NCBI GenBank assembly: GCA_002067865.1
Contig: MVRC01000015.1
Coordinates: 232,944-296,943 of the forward strand
Origin: Methanomassiliicoccales archaeon PtaU1.Bin124
GTDB lineage: Archaea; Thermoplasmatota; Thermoplasmata; Methanomassiliicoccales; UBA472
Direction: 5' to 3'
Length of the DNA: 64,000 nucleotides
Shown here: positions 1-7,665 of the stretch, piece after piece
Numbering within the stretch: the stretch's first letter is position 1
How the letters are laid out: each line of letters begins with the position of its first letter
Made by a program: the position numbers and the translations under genes
Notes under the pieces: generated by a model
Database searches by the model: none
What the model saw: only the letters and a program-made list of their open reading frames with translations
What the model was told of the DNA's origin: nothing

Positions 1-2
1 CT

Positions 3-287
3 GGAATTCTCATCCTGATCGGGTTCATCAAGCTGCAGGAGGTCTTCTCCCCGCAGTACCAGCAGTATCAGGCCCAGCCGGGATATCAGGCCCCGCCACC
101 CGCTGGACAGCAGCCACAGCAGCAGTACCAGGCCCCGCCACCGCAGCAGCAGGCGCCCGCGCCACAGGCCCCGGCCCAGCCGGAACAGCATGCGCAGCAG
201 AAGGTGGAGATGGTCAAGTGCGCCAAGTGCGGCGTTCAGTACCCCGCCTTCATGCACCACTGCCCCAACTGCAACACGCCACGCTGA
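3..287 (+). CDS. C-terminal part of a membrane-anchored zinc-ribbon protein (5' truncated)
   Basis: The reading frame is open at the window edge, so only the last 94 residues are visible. They begin with a hydrophobic stretch (GILILIGFIKL) that looks like the end of a transmembrane helix. A low-complexity linker of about 55 residues rich in Pro, Gln and Ala follows, and the protein ends in a zinc-ribbon-like module with two Cys pairs (CAKC and CPNC). A hydrophobic helix, a disordered PQ linker and a terminal zinc ribbon are common in archaeal membrane proteins of unknown role. No function can be assigned; the ribbon probably faces the cytoplasm and may bind protein or nucleic acid. Confidence 0.7.
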   Translation, partial: GILILIGFIKLQEVFSPQYQQYQAQPGYQAPPPAGQQPQQQYQAPPPQQQAPAPQAPAQPEQHAQQKVEMVKCAKCGVQYPAFMHHCPNCNTPR

Positions 288-297
288 AAACCCTTTC

Positions 298-540
298 TCA
301 ATCCTCTTTATTTTCTTCTCCGAACATCACTTTGCCCCGAAATTCGATTCTCACGATCCTATGATACGGGATCGAGCTTTCCGCGGTGTGGAAGAAAGAC
401 CTGCCTAGCTCCATGATGTCCGACCCTTTGATGGTCAGGACATCCCCTGGAGCCCCGCGGTGAACGTAGGTGATGAGCGCCTCGGCCAGGGCATCATGGC
501 GCCATCTGATCTCGTTCAGGACCTCTCGCGGATAGACCAC
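298..540 (-). CDS. UPF0248/DUF504 (MJ1316-type RNA end-recognition domain) protein
   Basis: This 80-residue protein matches the archaeal DUF504/MJ1316 family along its whole length. It starts with PREVLNEIRWRHD, has the family block YVHRGAPGDVLTIKG in the middle, and ends with IPYHRIVRIEFRGKVMF. The domain is annotated in Pfam as an RNA cyclic-group end recognition domain and is linked to RNA repair or ligation enzymes; its reaction has not been shown. The start codon is GTG. It is divergent from adenine deaminase and shares a short promoter region with it. Confidence 0.85.
   Translation of the reverse strand: MVYPREVLNEIRWRHDALAEALITYVHRGAPGDVLTIKGSDIMELGRSFFHTAESSIPYHRIVRIEFRGKVMFGEENKED
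300..319 (+). terminator. T-rich probable terminator
   Basis: A pyrimidine tract dominated by T lies just behind the stop codon of the first gene and inside the 3' end of the convergent DUF504 gene. Archaeal termination typically occurs at such T-runs without a hairpin. Confidence 0.35.
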
Positions 541-569
541 GATGTTAATAGGGCCTTCCTGGCAAAAGG

Positions 570-578
570 CTATTTATG
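570..578 (+). promoter_or_regulatory. TATA box upstream of adenine deaminase
   Basis: CTATTTATG lies about 26 nt upstream of the ATG at 602, so the message is probably leaderless. The same AT-rich element read on the other strand (CATAAATAG) may serve the divergent DUF504 gene. Confidence 0.5.
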
Positions 579-601
579 CCCGCCGCACCGCTAATCTCAT
601 C

Positions 602-2227
602 ATGAATGGCTCGGTCAAAGGCAATTTCGTCGATGTTGTCAGTGGTAAGGTCTTTCCCGCTCAGGTGGATTTCCAGGATGGGAAGATCAAGGCCGTGACC
701 GAGATCTCAGAACCTCAAGAACGGTTCATCCTCCCTGGCCTCATCGATGCGCACATCCATGTGGAATCATCCCAGCTCTGCCCCTCGCGTTTCGCCGAGA
801 TCGCAGTGACGCATGGCACTACGGCTGTCGTGTGCGATCCCCATGAGATCGCCAACGTCCAGGGCATGACAGGTATACGTTACATGATCGAGGATGCCTC
901 CCGGTCCCCCTTGCGATTCCATTTCACCGCCCCATCATGCGTGCCCTCCACCGTTCATGAGACGAACGGGGCCAAGCTGGGCAAGCCGGAAGTGGAGAAA
1001 CTTCTGGCCATGAAGGAGGTCGTCGCCCTGGGCGAGGTCATGGACCACATGGCCGTGCTGCGGGACGACCCGGAGATGATGGACAAGATCAAGGCCGCGA
1101 AGTTCCAATGGAAGCCCATCGACGGTCATTGCCCTGGTCTCAGAGGCAAGGACCTGGCCAAATATTTCGAGGCGGGCATCAGCAGCGATCACGAATGCCT
1201 CTCTGCCGGAGAGGCCGAGGAGAAGTACCATTTAGGCATGTGGATCATGGCCAGGGAGGGAAGCGGCCATAAGAACCTGCGCGACCTCCTGCCCTTCATA
1301 AAACGAAACGAGTTCATGCTCGTCTCTGACGACATCCAGGCGGTAGATCTGCTGGAAGGCCACATGGACAACCTGCTGCGCAAGGCGGTCCTGATGGGCG
1401 TGAACCCGGTCCATGCCATCCGGGCGGCTACAGCCTGGCCGGCATGGCACTATTTCCTCCCCCTGGGCGTATTGCAACCGGGAAAGCCGGCGGACATCGT
1501 CATCGTCGACGACCTGCGGGAGTTCAGGGTGCATCAGGTCTACATCGCGGGCCGACTGGTGGCAGAGGATGGCAAGGCGCTATTCCAGGTGGAGCCGGTG
1601 AAAGGAGAGGCCTCGCTGCGCCGGCAGGACCGGAGACCGGAGGAGTTCGCCCCAAGGGCGGAAGGCCGCACGGCCAGGGTCAGGGTGATCAAGGCCCTGC
1701 CTGACCAGATCGAATCCTATCGCACCTTCGTGGAGCTGGAGGCGAAGGACGGTAACTTGTTGCCGGACGTGGACAAGGACGTTCTGGTGATGGCCGTAGT
1801 GAACCGTTATGCCCCGGCCCCGCCGGCATTGGCCTTCGTTACGGGTTTTGGTCTCAAGAAGGGAGCGATGGCATCCACTGTGGCACACGACTCCCATAAC
1901 ATCATCGTGGTAGGGGCGGACCTGGATGCCATGGCCGAGGCGGTCAACAGGGTCTCCAGGAAGGGTGGATACATCGTGTTCGACGGCATCGACGAAAGGT
2001 CGGTCTCGCTGGACGTGGCTGGCCTGATGAGCACATCGAGCGCCGTCGAGGTGGCGGGACGGACGAACGCTGCCGTGGAGATGCTGCGTGGAATGGGCTG
2101 TAAGCTGCCGTCCCCCTTCGCCACGCTCTCCTTCCAATCACTGCTGGTGGTGCCAGAGCTCAAGCTGAGCGACAAAGGGCTGTTCGACTCGCGCCAGATG
2201 AAGTTCGTCGATCTGGTCGTCAGCTGA
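602..2227 (+). CDS. ade: Adenine deaminase
   Basis: Adenine deaminase (EC 3.5.4.2) hydrolyses adenine to hypoxanthine and ammonia in purine salvage. The sequence shows the amidohydrolase metal site HIH near residue 51, the family block CDPHEIANV near 78, DGHCPGL, SSDHE, and the late VSDDI aspartate motif. The Ade-specific C-terminal domain contains AHDSHNIIVVG. An upstream in-frame ATG at 542 exists, but the TATA box at 570-578 places the transcript start near 600, so I chose the ATG at 602, which gives 541 residues, normal for the family. The two phosphoribosyltransferases at 2294 and 3334 can convert the hypoxanthine to nucleotide, so this is a local salvage cluster. A T8 run follows the stop. 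Confidence 0.95.
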   Translation: MNGSVKGNFVDVVSGKVFPAQVDFQDGKIKAVTEISEPQERFILPGLIDAHIHVESSQLCPSRFAEIAVTHGTTAVVCDPHEIANVQGMTGIRYMIEDASRSPLRFHFTAPSCVPSTVHETNGAKLGKPEVEKLLAMKEVVALGEVMDHMAVLRDDPEMMDKIKAAKFQWKPIDGHCPGLRGKDLAKYFEAGISSDHECLSAGEAEEKYHLGMWIMAREGSGHKNLRDLLPFIKRNEFMLVSDDIQAVDLLEGHMDNLLRKAVLMGVNPVHAIRAATAWPAWHYFLPLGVLQPGKPADIVIVDDLREFRVHQVYIAGRLVAEDGKALFQVEPVKGEASLRRQDRRPEEFAPRAEGRTARVRVIKALPDQIESYRTFVELEAKDGNLLPDVDKDVLVMAVVNRYAPAPPALAFVTGFGLKKGAMASTVAHDSHNIIVVGADLDAMAEAVNRVSRKGGYIVFDGIDERSVSLDVAGLMSTSSAVEVAGRTNAAVEMLRGMGCKLPSPFATLSFQSLLVVPELKLSDKGLFDSRQMKFVDLVVS

Positions 2228-2243
2228 TAACGACGCCCAAACC

Positions 2244-2251
2244 TTTTTTTT
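2244..2251 (+). terminator. T8 terminator after adenine deaminase
   Basis: An uninterrupted run of eight T lies 16 nt behind the ade stop codon, the usual form of an archaeal transcription terminator. Confidence 0.55.
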
Positions 2252-2293
2252 CAACCAGGCCTTTCCACCGTCAGAATCGCGGAGAATGGCCAA

Positions 2294-2956
2294 ATGGAAA
2301 AGGTCGAGAGCTTCAAATGCAAACTTGTGACGTGGGAGGAGATCGCCCAATGGACCGAGAAGGTCTGCCAGTCGCTCGATAGGGACCATAACAAGCCCAC
2401 CGTCATCATCGGGCTGACCCGCGGGGGATGGGTACCGGCCAGGCTGCTATGCGACCACCTCAAGGTGAAGAAGCTCTATGCGGTGAAGACGGAACATTGG
2501 GGCGTCACCGCCAACCAGGATGGCAAGGCGCTGCTGACGCAGGAGCTGAACACCAGCATAGCCAACGAGAACGTGATCATCGTCGACGACATCACCGACA
2601 CCGGAGAGAGCCTCACCCTGGCCCTAGGCCACATCAAGGAGCACAAGCCCAAGTCCCTGAAGAGCGTCACATTGCTGCACATCGACCATTCCAAGATCGA
2701 GCCGGACTATTTCGCCGTCCGAGTGCCGAAGGAGGACTGGACCTGGTTCATCTTCCCCTGGAACGTGCACGAGGACCTCCGTACCCTTCTGCCCAAGACC
2801 CTATACGAGCCGAAGGACATCGCCGGGATCCAGGCGGGCTTCCGCGATCAGTTCCAGATCGATGTGAGCGAATATATGGTGCGCGACACCCTCGCCAACC
2901 TCGAGTCGGACGGCCGCGTGGTCAAGAAGGGAAAGAACTGGTCCAAGGCCGGTTAG
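2294..2956 (+). CDS. Phosphoribosyltransferase with C-terminal extension (COG2236-like)
   Basis: This is a type I phosphoribosyltransferase that joins PRPP to a nucleobase, most likely xanthine or hypoxanthine given similarity to archaeal xanthine-guanine-type enzymes. The PRPP-binding loop VIIVDDITDTGESL is at residues 94-107, preceded by the IIGLTRGGW loop near 39. After the catalytic domain (to about residue 165) there is a 50-residue tail, QIDVSEYMVRDTL onward, that looks like a small helical or winged-helix module. The stop codon TAG shares three bases with the TAA of the convergent Rieske gene. The substrate cannot be fixed from sequence alone. Confidence 0.85.
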   Translation: MEKVESFKCKLVTWEEIAQWTEKVCQSLDRDHNKPTVIIGLTRGGWVPARLLCDHLKVKKLYAVKTEHWGVTANQDGKALLTQELNTSIANENVIIVDDITDTGESLTLALGHIKEHKPKSLKSVTLLHIDHSKIEPDYFAVRVPKEDWTWFIFPWNVHEDLRTLLPKTLYEPKDIAGIQAGFRDQFQIDVSEYMVRDTLANLESDGRVVKKGKNWSKAG

Positions 2957-3258
2957 GTCCTTACGTAGACCCTACCTTCCCTCTCCTCCGTCTCGAAGGT
3001 CGGCAGGTCCTTGAGCGATGGGCCGCTCAGCGCCTTTCCGCTCTCCAGGTCGAACGTGGCCCGGTGTGTGCGGCAGACGATCTTTCCATCGGTGACGGTG
3101 CCGAACAGCAGACTGGAATGCTGGTGGGGACAATACATGTCCACCGCCCTCACTTTTCCCTTCACCCTCACCAAGAGGAACATGCTGCCGTCGATCTGGG
3201 CCGACCTCTTCTCACCCTCGGGGAAATCCTCTGCGGGACCGACGTCCGTGCTCTTCAT
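2953..3258 (-). CDS. Small soluble Rieske-type [2Fe-2S] protein
   Basis: A 101-residue stand-alone Rieske domain. The cluster ligands are visible as C43-P-H45 and C62-RT-H65, separated by 16 residues and followed by FDLESGK. No signal peptide or transmembrane helix is present, so it is cytoplasmic and resembles Rieske ferredoxins of the NirD or dioxygenase-ferredoxin kind, not respiratory Rieske proteins. The second ligand box is CRTH instead of the usual CPWH/CPLH. No oxygenase or reductase partner gene lies next to it, so its electron donor and acceptor are unknown. The frame is open further upstream, but ATG 3258 fits the family start. Confidence 0.8.
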   Translation of the reverse strand: MKSTDVGPAEDFPEGEKRSAQIDGSMFLLVRVKGKVRAVDMYCPHQHSSLLFGTVTDGKIVCRTHRATFDLESGKALSGPSLKDLPTFETEEREGRVYVRT

Positions 3259-3302
3259 GAAGGATGATTGCACCTTGATGCAGATAACCCCTCGTCTGAA
3301 AC

Positions 3303-3311
3303 CGTTATACC
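3303..3311 (+). promoter_or_regulatory. TATA box of hpt
   Basis: CGTTATACC is centred about 27 nt before the ATG at 3334, suggesting a leaderless message. Confidence 0.45.
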
Positions 3312-3333
3312 GCCGCACCGCCATCGCCTTGGC

Positions 3334-3891
3334 ATGTTGGAGAGATTGAAGAAGAGCCTGGAGGACGCCCCAGTGGTCAGCATGGGCGATTATCAGTATT
3401 TCGTCCATCCCATCACAGATGGCGTGCCCCGCATGAACCCCGCCCTGTTGCGCGAGGTGCTGGATGCGGTGGTGCGTGCCGCCGACCTTCATTGCGACGT
3501 CATCCTGGCCCCGGAGGCCATGGGAATACCGCTGGTGGTCCCGATATCGCTGCGGACCGGCATTCCCTATGTGGTGGTGCGCAAGCGCTGCTATTCGTTG
3601 CCAGGCGAGGTCAGCGTGAAGCAGGTGACAGGTTACTCCGAGAAGGACATGTTCATCAATGACATCAAGAGCGGCGACAGGGTGGTCATCATCGACGATG
3701 TCATCTCCACCGGCGGCACCCTCCGCGCCATGGTCCAGGCGCTCAAGACCATGGGCGCTGAGATAGTGGATATCGTGGTCGTGGTGGAGAAGGTGGGCCA
3801 CAAAGAGAACCTGGAGGAAGAGCTGGGCGTGCACATCAAGACCCTGGTCAAGGTCGAGGTACGGAACGGACAGGTGAACCTGGTCACTTGA
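3334..3891 (+). CDS. hpt: Hypoxanthine/guanine phosphoribosyltransferase, archaeal type
   Basis: The enzyme transfers phosphoribose from PRPP to hypoxanthine or guanine (EC 2.4.2.8). The 185-residue protein shows the archaeal HGPRTase pattern: an N-terminal dimer region, the block ILAPEAMGIPLVVPISL at about 58-73, and the PRPP loop VVIIDDVISTGGTL at 117-130. I moved the start from an upstream in-frame ATG (3268) to 3334 because a TATA box sits at 3303-3311 and family members begin with the sequence seen from here. Its 3' end overlaps the convergent ABC permease by 8 nt. It complements adenine deaminase at 602 in purine salvage. Confidence 0.9.
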   Translation: MLERLKKSLEDAPVVSMGDYQYFVHPITDGVPRMNPALLREVLDAVVRAADLHCDVILAPEAMGIPLVVPISLRTGIPYVVVRKRCYSLPGEVSVKQVTGYSEKDMFINDIKSGDRVVIIDDVISTGGTLRAMVQALKTMGAEIVDIVVVVEKVGHKENLEEELGVHIKTLVKVEVRNGQVNLVT

Positions 3892-4672
3892 TCAATCTTT
3901 TCTTCATCAGGTAGATCGAGGCCACGAACAGGATGACCGTCATCACTGCCACGTAACCCAGGCTGATAAGGTCGTTCGTCCCGAAATAATTGAAGCACAG
4001 ATCACGCACCAGATCGGTGCAGTGCGTCAGCGGAAGGGTATAGGCGACATCCTGGACCCAGCTCGGCAGCACGTTCAAAGGGAAGAAGGTCCCGCTGAAC
4101 AGGAACATCGGCGTGATCAGCAGGTAGAATGGGAAGTTGAACGAGTCCAGATTCGGTACGAGCGCGGTGAAGAGCATGGCCATGGAGGCGAACATCAGCC
4201 CTGCTAGGAATGCGATTATGGGAATGAATATAAGGCCGGGGAAGCTCGCCAAGCCTGCTATGGCGATGATGAGCAGCACTATGGTCCCGTTGATGAAGCT
4301 CTTGGTGGCGCCCCACAGCATCTCCGCGGCGATGACGTCCTCGATGGTCAAGGGCGTGGCGATCATGGCATCGAACGTCTTCTGATAGTGCATGCGCACG
4401 AACGAGCCATAGGTACATTCGAAGAACGCACCGTACATGATGGTGATGGCCACCAGGCTTGGCCCCAGGAACTGCAGGTAGCTGACGTCGACCCCGTGGA
4501 CCTGGACGCCTCCCTTTATCAGCACCCCGAAACCCAGTCCCATGGCGAGCAAGTATAGTATGGGCTCAAGGAAGGGCGGGATGAAGTTGGTCTTCCAGGT
4601 GAGCAGGAACACATCCCTGTTCCGCTTCCACGCCGCTGTCGTCATCCAGCTGATGTTGCTGATGATGCTCAT
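3884..4672 (-). CDS. ABC-2 type transporter permease
   Basis: This 262-residue integral membrane protein is the permease of an ABC-2 (DrrB/NodJ-like) exporter. Hydrophobic segments are spread over the whole length (about six), with the typical family region FLFSGTFFPLNVLPSWVQ late in the protein. Its ATG at 4672 overlaps the stop of the ATPase gene by 4 nt, so the two are translationally coupled. Family members export drugs, lipids or polysaccharides; the cargo cannot be told from the sequence. It ends by overlapping hpt on the other strand by 8 nt. Confidence 0.88.
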   Translation of the reverse strand: MSIISNISWMTTAAWKRNRDVFLLTWKTNFIPPFLEPILYLLAMGLGFGVLIKGGVQVHGVDVSYLQFLGPSLVAITIMYGAFFECTYGSFVRMHYQKTFDAMIATPLTIEDVIAAEMLWGATKSFINGTIVLLIIAIAGLASFPGLIFIPIIAFLAGLMFASMAMLFTALVPNLDSFNFPFYLLITPMFLFSGTFFPLNVLPSWVQDVAYTLPLTHCTDLVRDLCFNYFGTNDLISLGYVAVMTVILFVASIYLMKKRLIK

Positions 4673-5592
4673 TCCTGCAGCCTCCTGCCAGTGAGGCGGA
4701 GGAAGACGTCCTCGAGCGTCGCCTTGCGGATGATGATGGCGGGCAGGTTGAATTTGTTGCGCAACGTTTCGGACAGGTCCTCGCAGCAGGTGGAATAGAT
4801 CAGGAGGCGATCGACCGTGCGCTCGTAGTTCCATCCCTTCTCCTTGGCGAACGCCTCGATATCATCGGTAGGCTCGTCGATCTCGACCACATCGGTCCCG
4901 ATCCTCTCCTTGATCAGGTCGACCGGTTTCCCGAACGCCACGATCTTGCCCTTGTCCATGATGACCAGGCGGTCGCACAGCTTCTCCGCCTCGTCCATGT
5001 AGTGGGTGGTGAGGACCACCGTCACCCCCTTCTTCTTGAGCTCCCTGATCCTTTCCCAGATGAGATGCCTGGCCTGAGGGTCCAGACCGGTGGTCGGCTC
5101 ATCGAGGATCAATATCTTGGGGTCGTTCAGCAACGCCCTGGCGATGATCAGGCGGCGCTTCATGCCCCCGGACAGCTGCTCCACCAGGACATCCCTCTTA
5201 TCGGTCAGCTGCATGAACGCCAGAAGGTCGTCGGCCTTCTTGGTCGAGATCTCCTTGTCCATGCCAAAGTAGCGGGCATAGACCACCAGGTTCTTGTGCA
5301 CGCTGAAATCCGGATCGATGTTGTTCTCCTGCGGCGCCACGCCGATAAGCCGCTTGATCTCCCGCGGCCTCTCTCCCACGTTCATGCCCAGCACGGTCAG
5401 CTTGCCGGATGTGATGGGCGAGACGCACTGGATCATGCGCATCGTGGTGCTCTTGCCAGCCCCGTTCGGGCCGAGGAAACCGAAGCACTCCCCTTCCACG
5501 ATGGTGAAGTCGATGCCATCGACCGCATGGACCTCTTCAAAGGTCTTCACCAGCTTCTGCGCCACGATGACATCGGCCATTGGGAAAGTCAT
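4669..5592 (-). CDS. ABC-2 exporter ATP-binding protein
   Basis: The ATPase subunit of the exporter, about 307 residues. Walker A GPNGAGKST lies at 41-49, the signature LSGGMKRRL at 140-148, Walker B LILDEPTTGLD from 161, and the switch histidine in LTTHYMDEA. The C-terminal region of about 90 residues matches the DrrA/NodI-type accessory domain. Three start choices exist: GTG 5598, ATG 5592 and ATG 5580. I used 5592, just behind a GAGGTG sequence; the difference is at most six residues. It is co-transcribed with the permease. Confidence 0.9.
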   Translation of the reverse strand: MTFPMADVIVAQKLVKTFEEVHAVDGIDFTIVEGECFGFLGPNGAGKSTTMRMIQCVSPITSGKLTVLGMNVGERPREIKRLIGVAPQENNIDPDFSVHKNLVVYARYFGMDKEISTKKADDLLAFMQLTDKRDVLVEQLSGGMKRRLIIARALLNDPKILILDEPTTGLDPQARHLIWERIRELKKKGVTVVLTTHYMDEAEKLCDRLVIMDKGKIVAFGKPVDLIKERIGTDVVEIDEPTDDIEAFAKEKGWNYERTVDRLLIYSTCCEDLSETLRNKFNLPAIIIRKATLEDVFLRLTGRRLQE

Positions 5593-5676
5593 GGCCACCT
5601 CACGTTCTTATCCTTTACCGATGTAAGATGCCTGTAGCCCTCTCTGGAAAATCTCGCTCGACCTCATCAGCCTCTC

Positions 5677-7251
5677 ATGGACCCCCTCTTCCTGCTGTTG
5701 GTCTTCTACGCCTCCATCTGCGGCAGCCTGCTCGGGGCTTTCACGGGCGTCACGCCAGGCCTGCACGTGAACACCATGGCCCTGCTGGTGCTGATCACCT
5801 CGTCCTCCTCCCTGGCCATCCTCGGCGGGATACTGATCTCATTCGAGGTGGACCCATCATTGGCCCCGGTCATACTGGCCAGCCTTCTCGTCTCTGCTGC
5901 TGTCTCCCATAGCTTCCTGGATTTCCTCCCCTCCGTCTTCTTCGGTGCCCCGGAGGAATCGGAATGCCTGTCCATGCTTCCAGGGCACAGGCTGCTGCTG
6001 GCCGGTCGGGGCCTGGAGGCTGTGACCGTGGCAGCGGAAGGCTCACTTATCGGCGCGCTGCTCTCGATCATCGTTTGCGCCCCCCTGCTCGTTCTCGGTC
6101 CGATGATGCAGCTGGACGCCCATATCGAGCCATACATACCAGGCCTGATGCTCATGGCGGTCGCCCTGCTGATATTGAACGAACGAGGCAAGGGTGCGGA
6201 ATTCATCTTCGTGGTAGAAAAGGTCTCGTTGCCAGCATCACTCTCGGTCGATCCTCCGATCCCTTCGGACGGAAGGAAGGGGCTCATCTGCGGACAAGTG
6301 GTGAAGGACTGTCCCCTCGGAAGGCGGGTCGTGATCGGTATGCAATCGTTCGTCCTGAAGCGACATGGCGGAGTCGGCCAGGGAACGTTCCTCCTCACCG
6401 GGACATGGAGGTCGCGCAGGAGACGATGGGTCAGGCCATCATGGGCCCTTCTCATCTTCTTCTTGAGCGGCCTGGTCGGTCTGGCCGTAATGGACGGTCG
6501 GTCCAGGTTGACAGGGACGTTCGATGGCATGGGCACCAGCCTGCTCCTTCCGCTCCTCACTGGCCTGTTCGCCCTGCCCTCCCTGCTCGGTTCGACCGAT
6601 TCCGGAAGCATCCCCAAGCAGGACCTGAATGCAAAACGCAGTCCCGGAATGGACACCAGCGTTCAAGGCTCCCTGGCCGGGCTGTTCGCCGCCTGGGTTC
6701 CCGGCGTCACCGCCACATCCGGAACGGTGCTGGCCCAACAGCTCTCCATCCCTCCTGATGAGGATCCCGATGACAGCGCGCTCCGCTTCATCGCCATGAC
6801 CGCCGCTCTGGGTACCGCGGCAACGGTCTTCGGGGTGCTGGCCCTGTGCCTCACCGGTTCCAGCGGAACAGGCGTGCTGATGGCGGTCACATCGATCGTG
6901 CCAGGGACGATGGACATCACAGCGCTGTCATCGGCGCTTCTCCTGGCGGTTCTGGTCGCTTCTTTCATGGCATACTTCCTGACAGGGCTGTGCGGACGCA
7001 GGCTGGCCACATCGTTATCGGGCCGCAGCTCCGGTCCGATCTCCAGGGCGATACTAACGTTCGAGGTCGTGCTTTGCCTGGCCATGTCTGGGATCCCCGG
7101 GATGGCCGTTCTCATCGCTTCTACCACGCTCGGCCTGATGCCTCCTCAGGTGGGCGTCAGCCGGGTCTGCCTCACCGGATGCCTCCTGCTTCCCCTGCTC
7201 CTCGGCTGCTTCGGCCTTGACACGTCGCTCTATCCTTTCCTCGGAGGCTAG
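5677..7251 (+). CDS. TctA/DUF112-family membrane transport protein
   Basis: A polytopic membrane protein of 524 residues with more than ten hydrophobic segments. The N-terminal motif GAFTGVTPGLHVNT near 21-34 and its echo AAWVPGVTATSGTV in the second half are the paired glycine/proline signatures of the tripartite tricarboxylate transporter large subunit (Pfam TctA), consistent with an inverted-repeat fold. A hydrophilic segment of about 70 residues separates the halves near 200-270. Archaeal members usually lack the periplasmic TctC and small TctB partners, and none is visible here. The substrate is unknown; tricarboxylates or other organic anions are a guess from the family. Confidence 0.8.
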   Translation: MDPLFLLLVFYASICGSLLGAFTGVTPGLHVNTMALLVLITSSSSLAILGGILISFEVDPSLAPVILASLLVSAAVSHSFLDFLPSVFFGAPEESECLSMLPGHRLLLAGRGLEAVTVAAEGSLIGALLSIIVCAPLLVLGPMMQLDAHIEPYIPGLMLMAVALLILNERGKGAEFIFVVEKVSLPASLSVDPPIPSDGRKGLICGQVVKDCPLGRRVVIGMQSFVLKRHGGVGQGTFLLTGTWRSRRRRWVRPSWALLIFFLSGLVGLAVMDGRSRLTGTFDGMGTSLLLPLLTGLFALPSLLGSTDSGSIPKQDLNAKRSPGMDTSVQGSLAGLFAAWVPGVTATSGTVLAQQLSIPPDEDPDDSALRFIAMTAALGTAATVFGVLALCLTGSSGTGVLMAVTSIVPGTMDITALSSALLLAVLVASFMAYFLTGLCGRRLATSLSGRSSGPISRAILTFEVVLCLAMSGIPGMAVLIASTTLGLMPPQVGVSRVCLTGCLLLPLLLGCFGLDTSLYPFLGG

Positions 7252-7665
7252 ATGTCCCAGCCCCTGTTCCATGCCGCCCTTTCCTTTGCCGCAGCGGCGA
7301 TCGTGCTCAAGGGGACCGGTTTGCCCGGTGAGCTGGCCTTCGCCGCCGCCATCTTCTCGCTGCTGATGGACCTGGACTCGGTCCTCTCGCCCAACGTTCG
7401 CTTCGAGACGTCGCTCCATTCGGTCCCTTTCCTTGCCTTATGTTACGCCTTGCTGCCTGCCCTGCATTTAGCTGGCCTGCCGCTACCTCTATGCGCCGTT
7501 CCCGCCCTAGCCGCCTCCGCCCATCTGGCCCAGGACATACTGCATGGAGAGCCCTTCCGGCCAGGCATATCAGTCATCGATTCGGGCCGGTGGCATCGGC
7601 CTGGCGCGGCCCGTGCACTCGACCTCTTCGGCCTCGTCCTGGCATTTTTCGCCATCATGCTCTAG
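7252..7665 (+). CDS. Small membrane protein, possibly YdjM/DUF457-like
   Basis: The ATG follows the TAG of the TctA-like gene directly, so the two are coupled. The 137 residues hold about four hydrophobic segments. Scattered polar residues that could bind a metal (an N-terminal His, LMDLDS, TSLHS and AHLAQD) lie at membrane edges, in the order seen in the YdjM/DUF457 metal-dependent membrane hydrolases. The similarity is distant and the canonical HRG-THS box is not intact, so the family call is tentative. Its 3' end overlaps the convergent polymerase gene by 4 nt. Confidence 0.6.
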   Translation: MSQPLFHAALSFAAAAIVLKGTGLPGELAFAAAIFSLLMDLDSVLSPNVRFETSLHSVPFLALCYALLPALHLAGLPLPLCAVPALAASAHLAQDILHGEPFRPGISVIDSGRWHRPGAARALDLFGLVLAFFAIML

